The translations under genes and the position numbers were made by a program. A DNA stretch of 25,829 bases, taken from a virus. A model generated the notes under the pieces. It searched no databases. It saw only the letters and a program-made list of their open reading frames with translations, and was not told the origin of the DNA. Shown one piece after another: positions 22,594-25,829 of this stretch (position 1 is its first letter; each line of letters starts with the position of its first letter). The stretch is from the IMG/VR virus record IMGVR_UViG_3300010413_000148, positions 1-25,829 of that record, one strand, 5' to 3'.

Positions 22594-23644
22594 GGATTTG
22601 ATTGTCATCGCAAAAGAGGCGCTGAGAGAGTTAAAGGAAGCTGATTATCAATTTTTCCACGGATACAGCCCGGAATCGGCGATTAAGGGTGCCGAGCTGA
22701 TATTCCGCGAAAACAAAGGGTTTCCGCGATGCACTGATGCATCGAAATATAAAGCTTTGCTCGACATGTTTATTCAAGGTCTGAACCCCCTCAAAAAACA
22801 GTGTTATTTTATTCCATACCGCGATGAGCTGTTGCTTCTGCGGGATTACTCCGGCGATATCATGGTTGCAAAGCGCTCCGATGTGAGAATCATGGATATC
22901 CGGGCTGAGGTGGTGCGCGAGGGGGATCTGTTTGATTGGGAGGTCGTCAATGGGTTGAAGGTAATCAGGCGGCATAAGCCCACCTGGGATAGCCTCAACG
23001 GTAAAATCATAGGAACATATGCGGTGGCGGTAGATTATGATGACAAACCGCTCCACGTTGATTTGATGTCCTATAATGACTATCTAAATACCCTAAGAAA
23101 AACGAATCTAAAAATAAACGGCGAACCTGTAGTACGGCAGGACGGCAGCATTCACCCCAGCAGCAACCACGCGAAATATCCTGAGCGCATGGTTCGAAAA
23201 ACTGTAATTCATCGGTTGTGCAGGGGCATAATTAAAGCAAGTCCGAATGAAAAGCTTCAGGAATCATTCGATAACACGCCAGAGGACAAGATCGAAATCA
23301 TGGAAGCCCAGGTCCGAGAATCAATGGCATCGGTGCCGATGGATTTCCCGGAAGAACAAGTGCATGAAATCCAGCATATTCAAGCACAAGAGGCGGACCC
23401 GCCCTGCAGTGTCGAACAGCGCCGCCGAATCGTAGAACTGGAAACAGCGGCAAATCGTGAAAAAGATGCCAGCATTGAAAATATTAGCCGCTTTTTTACC
23501 CGACAAATAGAATCAACCCGTGATCTCTCCGAAAAAGAAGCGGAACAATATATCGAAGCATTGCTAACCTGGGATGACAAATTTGGGCCGGATCCGGGAG
23601 CGGACGAAAAAATCGATCCGCCGGTGTGGGGGGCGGACCTATGA
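22586..23644 (+). CDS. recT: RecT-family single-strand annealing recombinase
   Basis: 352 residues, ATG at 22586 overlapping the HAD gene. Family marks: GLNPLKKQCYFIPYRDEL (about residues 66-83), a RRHKPTWDSLNGKIIGTYAV segment (about 128-147), and KYPERMVRKTVIHRLCR (about 198-214), a basic DNA-binding helix. The last 130 residues are acidic and helical (SVEQRRRIVELE... to EKEAEQYIEALLTWDDKFG), which in this family contacts partner proteins. RecT pairs complementary strands during phage recombination and replication. A partner exonuclease of the RecE or lambda-Exo type is not seen in the window; the SMC-like ATPase may take that place. Confidence 0.87.
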   Translation: MGKDLIVIAKEALRELKEADYQFFHGYSPESAIKGAELIFRENKGFPRCTDASKYKALLDMFIQGLNPLKKQCYFIPYRDELLLLRDYSGDIMVAKRSDVRIMDIRAEVVREGDLFDWEVVNGLKVIRRHKPTWDSLNGKIIGTYAVAVDYDDKPLHVDLMSYNDYLNTLRKTNLKINGEPVVRQDGSIHPSSNHAKYPERMVRKTVIHRLCRGIIKASPNEKLQESFDNTPEDKIEIMEAQVRESMASVPMDFPEEQVHEIQHIQAQEADPPCSVEQRRRIVELETAANREKDASIENISRFFTRQIESTRDLSEKEAEQYIEALLTWDDKFGPDPGADEKIDPPVWGADL

Positions 23645-24171
23645 TACAAATCGAAATTGAAGGGAATCCAACAATTGATATCGGCGAAGATTATCTCGAA
23701 TCATTGATTTTGGCTTGGAGGGGATTGGTCGATCAAATATTTAAGAATAAAAATGTAACACCGTTTTGTTTCGTTATTTGCGACAACTATAAAAATCAAA
23801 ACGGCGCTTTTGTTTTACCATTTATCTTCGGAGATAATGAAGAAAAAAATAAATTAAAATCATATATTTATGGCATGTGTAAATTATATAATGCCAAATT
23901 TATATTGTTCACGGCTGATATGTGGGTCGCGCGAAGTAATGACCCGGAATACATGCAGAAAAAGCGCCCCTCAGAAGATCCTGATCGAATTGAGGCAGTC
24001 TGCGCGGTAATCATGTCGCCGGATGGATACACAAATATGCTGTCGCTTAAATATGAACGAATTGATAACGAGATAAAATTAGATTCGTCCGCGAGGTGGA
24101 TGGAAGATTCTGGAATGAGACGTGGATTTTTCATTCCGCCATGGGAGCCGACAGAAGAGGTTATGCAATGA
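23641..24171 (+). CDS. Hypothetical protein (176 aa)
   Basis: 176 residues; the start at 23641 has GGGCGG upstream and overlaps the recT stop as ATGA (the frame could begin five codons earlier). It begins IQIEIEGNPTIDIGEDYLES, continues with a helix and a strand FCFVICDNY, a helix with YNAKFILFTADMWVA, and ends in FFIPPWEPTEEV. It reads like an alpha/beta protein with a Asp/Glu-rich surface, but I do not recognise it. Its stop overlaps the next start (ATGA). Function unknown, probably part of the early DNA set. Confidence 0.6.
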   Translation: MIQIEIEGNPTIDIGEDYLESLILAWRGLVDQIFKNKNVTPFCFVICDNYKNQNGAFVLPFIFGDNEEKNKLKSYIYGMCKLYNAKFILFTADMWVARSNDPEYMQKKRPSEDPDRIEAVCAVIMSPDGYTNMLSLKYERIDNEIKLDSSARWMEDSGMRRGFFIPPWEPTEEVMQ

Positions 24172-24524
24172 TAAAATTAACTGAAAAACCAATATGTTTT
24201 AATGATGGACCATCAGCGTATTGGGGGCATTTATATCTTGGCCAATATTCGAACGGCGCTATCGCGATCGTTGCCGGTGATCGTGGGCAGGTAGGAAAAT
24301 TAAGCGTTAATTTGGTTACACTGGCCGACCAACTCGCCGAGAACGAATTTTATGTAAAATTGTATGGCGAGGGACTATATATGAACGATCCCTGCATGGA
24401 ATCCGGCCTATTCGAAGTTGCCGGGCCTGAATTTGTGCTGGGGCCTCATGATGCTCCGTTTCAGAAATGGAAAATCAAGGATGAAGTTTGGCAAAAAATT
24501 CTATCTGAGATCGAGGACGAATAA
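24168..24524 (+). CDS. Hypothetical protein (118 aa)
   Basis: 118 residues; the ATG at 24168 has GAGG seven bases upstream and overlaps the stop of the gene before. The sequence is mixed alpha/beta with a Gly-rich loop (IVAGDRGQVGKLS) and a C-terminal helix DEVWQKILSEIEDE. It looks like a small beta-barrel protein. It is the last gene of the rightward early operon, and its stop (TAA at 24522-24524) lies on the T-run of the CRISPR transcript terminator read from the other strand. Function unknown. Confidence 0.6.
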   Translation: MIKLTEKPICFNDGPSAYWGHLYLGQYSNGAIAIVAGDRGQVGKLSVNLVTLADQLAENEFYVKLYGEGLYMNDPCMESGLFEVAGPEFVLGPHDAPFQKWKIKDEVWQKILSEIEDE

Positions 24525-24562
24525 AAAAACGCCCCTGGTTCCATTGCGGAAACCAGGGGCGT
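24522..24562 (-). terminator. Intrinsic terminator of the CRISPR transcript
   Basis: ACGCCCCTGGTT (24529-24540) pairs perfectly with AACCAGGGGCGT (24551-24562). On the minus strand seven T follow at 24528-24522. It faces the leftward CRISPR transcript; there is no U-run for rightward transcripts, so the early operon can read through antisense to the array. Confidence 0.8.
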
Positions 24563-24613
24563 CTGCCCGGCCAGCTCATTGGTTTGTTTGAACCGGGCAA
24601 ATCCGGTGGTTCG

Positions 24614-24703
24614 CGGTTCATCCCCACGCATGTGGGGAACACTTTTGGGGTCAACCAGGGTTCTCCTACAGTCACGGTTCATCCCCACGCATGTGGGGAA
24701 CGC
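24614..24703 (-). CRISPR. Type I-E-like mini-array: two repeats, one spacer
   Basis: Two 29-base repeats, 24614-24642 and 24675-24703, differ at one base near one end (ACAC versus ACGC). They begin CGGTTCATCCCCACGCATG on the plus strand and end GTGGGGAAC plus two bases. They flank one 32-base spacer, 24643-24674. Repeat and spacer lengths (29 + 32) and sequence are those of type I-E; read on the minus strand the repeat ends ATGAACCG, the usual crRNA 5' handle, and has a CCCCAC/GTGGGG stem. There are no cas genes in the window. The minus orientation fits a candidate promoter to the right and a terminator to the left. A further spacer-like segment lies between repeat one and the terminator. The array is therefore likely to be expressed and used by host Cascade. 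Confidence 0.9.
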
Positions 24704-24764
24704 TCTTCATGGGGAAGCCCGGCAGGGAGCGCCGGGGGTTCGGATGGCCTATCCTATTCCCATG

Positions 24765-24793
24765 ATTTGACGTGCCGAAAAAATAGGTGTAAA
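24765..24793 (-). promoter_or_regulatory. Candidate promoter of the CRISPR mini-array
   Basis: On the minus strand TTTACA (24793-24788) and TCAAAT (24770-24765) are 17 bases apart, which would place transcription start about 55 bases before the first repeat. The leader between them carries a CCCGGC/GCCGGG hairpin (24718-24723 with 24731-24736). Confidence 0.5.
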
Positions 24794-24819
24794 AAGGTTG
24801 CAGTTCATTCACAATCAAA

Positions 24820-24867
24820 CAAAAACGAATGCCCTGGCTCAACTTTGGAGGTTGCCGGGGCATCGTT
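24820..24867 (-). terminator. Leftward intrinsic terminator upstream of the array promoter
   Basis: AACG plus ATGCCCTGGC (24824-24838) pairs with GCCGGGGCAT plus CGTT (24854-24867), with one bulge and one G-U-type pair. The T-run is in the leftward direction. It would shield the array from transcripts coming from the replication gene side. Confidence 0.55.
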
Positions 24868-24874
24868 TAACTGA

Positions 24875-24994
24875 AAAGGCTTGAAAGGTGTTAACGCTTC
24901 TCATTTCGTTTTCCTTTCTGGCTTATCTGAATATCCAATTCCGCTCCCGCAGTCAAGCCTTTCCAGAATTTTAACCAAAAAAATTCAGAAAGGC
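24875..24994 (+). promoter_or_regulatory. Leader with mutually exclusive hairpins over a ribosome binding site
   Basis: Bases 24957-24972 pair with 24980-24994 (14 pairs, one small internal loop, seven-base loop). The right arm contains the GAAAGG ribosome binding site of the gene at 25000. The same left arm, TCAAGCCTTT (24953-24962), also pairs perfectly with AAAGGCTTGA at 24875-24884. Only one pairing can form at a time, so the leader could switch translation on or off. Confidence 0.5.
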
Positions 24995-24999
24995 GTCCA

Positions 25000-25829
25000 A
25001 TGCCATACAATCCCTTAAAAGATGAAATATTTTTACCAATTCCATTAAAAATAGCTCAAAGATCTGATTTATCTTCATTATCAAAGCTTGTATATGGCTA
25101 TCTTCTAAAATGTTTCGGCAATGACGGACAAATACAAATTAAAGCCGCGACTATTGCAAATGATCTCAAGAGACCGAGACAAAAAATCTCAGAATCCATA
25201 TCAGAATTAAATTCAAAAAAATTAATTGAAACTTTCCGCACTGGAAAAGCAAGCCGCTATGAATTTTTACCGATTCCTGTTGTCACCCCTGCCGTGACAT
25301 CTGTTGTCACCCCTGCCGTGACATCTGTTGTCACCCCTGCCGTGACATCGCCTTTATTAAAAGAAAATAAAAAAAGAATTTTTAAAAAATCGGTCCAGCT
25401 CCCCGAAATCCAAATAAAACCAGTCGCCGAATCCGCAAAGGCTGCGCCCGACTTTTTGAAAAAAATAGAATTATGGAATTCGATTCCGATTGAAATCCGC
25501 CGCAAATTGAATAAAAAACAGATTCTAACCGGAAGTATTGAAAAGATTGAATATTCTATTGAACGTATGATCGTTGCGATGACATCCGGCGGAAATGCGA
25601 TAGCGGCGTTCCAGAACGCATTTAAAGGCGATCATGCCAAATTAACCCGGAAAATGGAGGAAATAGAAATGAAAAAAAACAGAGAACATACTAAAGATAT
25701 TGATATTTTATTTAAAAAAGCACGTGACCGTCAAAATATCAAATTTCAACCCACCGACGCTGAAATATCAAAATTTGTAAAGGAATTCAGATCGGTTATG
25801 TCACCGATGTATGACAATCATTCCGACTC
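25000..25829 (+). CDS. Second replication initiator-like protein, 5' part
   Basis: ATG at 25000 with GAAAGG six bases upstream; the frame stays open to the window edge (about 276 residues seen). Residues about 20-85 look like a winged helix (LSSLSKLVYGYLLKCFGNDGQIQIKAATIANDLKRPRQKISESISEL). Then come three copies of VVTPAVTS (residues about 93-116), encoded by the 24-bp iterons, and a Lys-rich stretch, then a helical C-terminal half (LWNSIPIEIRRKLNKKQ...). The layout is the same as the gene at 17305-18321: DNA-binding head, repeat-bearing hinge, helical tail. That is the lambda O layout. No strong homologue is claimed. The low G+C and many Lys codons match the early region. Confidence 0.65.
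   Translation, partial: MPYNPLKDEIFLPIPLKIAQRSDLSSLSKLVYGYLLKCFGNDGQIQIKAATIANDLKRPRQKISESISELNSKKLIETFRTGKASRYEFLPIPVVTPAVTSVVTPAVTSVVTPAVTSPLLKENKKRIFKKSVQLPEIQIKPVAESAKAAPDFLKKIELWNSIPIEIRRKLNKKQILTGSIEKIEYSIERMIVAMTSGGNAIAAFQNAFKGDHAKLTRKMEEIEMKKNREHTKDIDILFKKARDRQNIKFQPTDAEISKFVKEFRSVMSPMYDNHSD
25277..25348 (+). repeat. Three 24-bp dyad iterons (origin candidate)
   Basis: Three exact tandem copies of 24 bases (25277-25300, 25301-25324, 25325-25348). Each has a perfect dyad TGTCAC, seven bases, GTGACA. They code for VVTPAVTS three times. Confidence 0.92.
25349..25393 (+). other. AT-rich stretch beside iterons (possible unwinding element)
   Basis: This 45-base stretch right after the third iteron is almost all A and T, with runs of A. 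In lambda ori an AT-rich part follows the O iterons and melts first. By analogy this could be the unwinding element. Confidence 0.5.

Noticed and set aside
24461-24863. Small frames on both strands through the CRISPR array
   Set aside because: They run through repeats and the terminator, and contain the repeat translated as peptide (such as PTHVGN), which is a known false gene type.
25277-25348. Three short tandem repeats as a CRISPR array
   Set aside because: Copies are directly adjacent with no spacers and are in frame with a gene; iterons fit better.
25257-25505. Minus-strand frame with DVTAGVTT repeats
   Set aside because: It is the reverse reading of the 24-bp iterons within the plus-strand initiator gene; the plus frame is far longer and has a ribosome binding site.
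1-25829. tRNA genes, integrase, attachment sites, lysis genes
   Set aside because: I looked for these and saw none that I could support. The single-membrane-segment protein at 15681-16013 is not enough for a holin call.

Overview
The window looks like a contiguous piece of a P22-like short-tailed (podovirus-type) phage or prophage. Terminase small and large subunits, portal, scaffold, coat, a gp4-like tail accessory factor, a gp10-like stabilisation protein and the first part of an ejection-type protein all lie on the minus strand in the P22 order. The host cannot be named from the sequence alone. The type I-E style CRISPR repeat and the general protein flavour would fit a Desulfobacterota or other proteobacterial host, but that is inference. 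The packaging and head genes (about 1-13000) are visibly richer in G+C than the regions on either side of the early control point (about 13000-25829), which suggests mosaic ancestry.

Layout. (1) 1-13434, minus strand: late module. It runs from the right: 28-aa peptide, small terminase, large terminase, portal, scaffold, coat, three small genes, gp4-like, two unknown virion genes (one with a long Gly/Ala repeat), gp10-like, fibre-like, a small protein, a cupin-SET fusion and the start of an ejection-type protein. (2) 13431-18321, minus strand: a tightly overlapping accessory and replication module. It holds a winged-helix replication protein with 22-bp dyad iterons inside its gene, a winged-helix/HNH protein, small proteins, a PD-(D/E)XK-like nuclease, a membrane-anchored coiled-coil protein, a ParB-like protein and a radical SAM enzyme interrupted by one in-frame UGA. 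(3) 18322-19559: a control region with several tiny leftward genes, a candidate rightward small RNA with its own terminator, and a divergent promoter/operator. (4) 19560-24524, plus strand: an early operon of ribbon-helix-helix protein, SMC/Rad50-like ATPase, two small proteins, a HAD-type phosphatase, RecT recombinase and two unknown proteins. (5) 24522-24867: a two-repeat, one-spacer type I-E CRISPR mini-array on the minus strand, with its own candidate promoter and terminator and no cas genes nearby. (6) 24875-25829, plus strand: a second winged-helix replication-initiator-like gene that runs off the window. It carries three 24-bp dyad iterons next to an AT-rich stretch, and a leader able to form mutually exclusive hairpins over its ribosome binding site.

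How the parts may work together. RHH control protein and divergent operator would set the early switch; RecT, the SMC-like ATPase and the two iteron-bearing initiators would handle DNA replication and recombination; and the leftward late genes build and fill a P22-type capsid. The mini-array is best read as a guide RNA for, or an RNA decoy of, a host type I-E Cascade. The strongest candidates for something undescribed are the self-contained mini-CRISPR unit, the pair of initiators each carrying its own origin-like repeats, the cupin-SET fusion among virion genes, and the ParB-like/radical SAM pair with its UGA codon.
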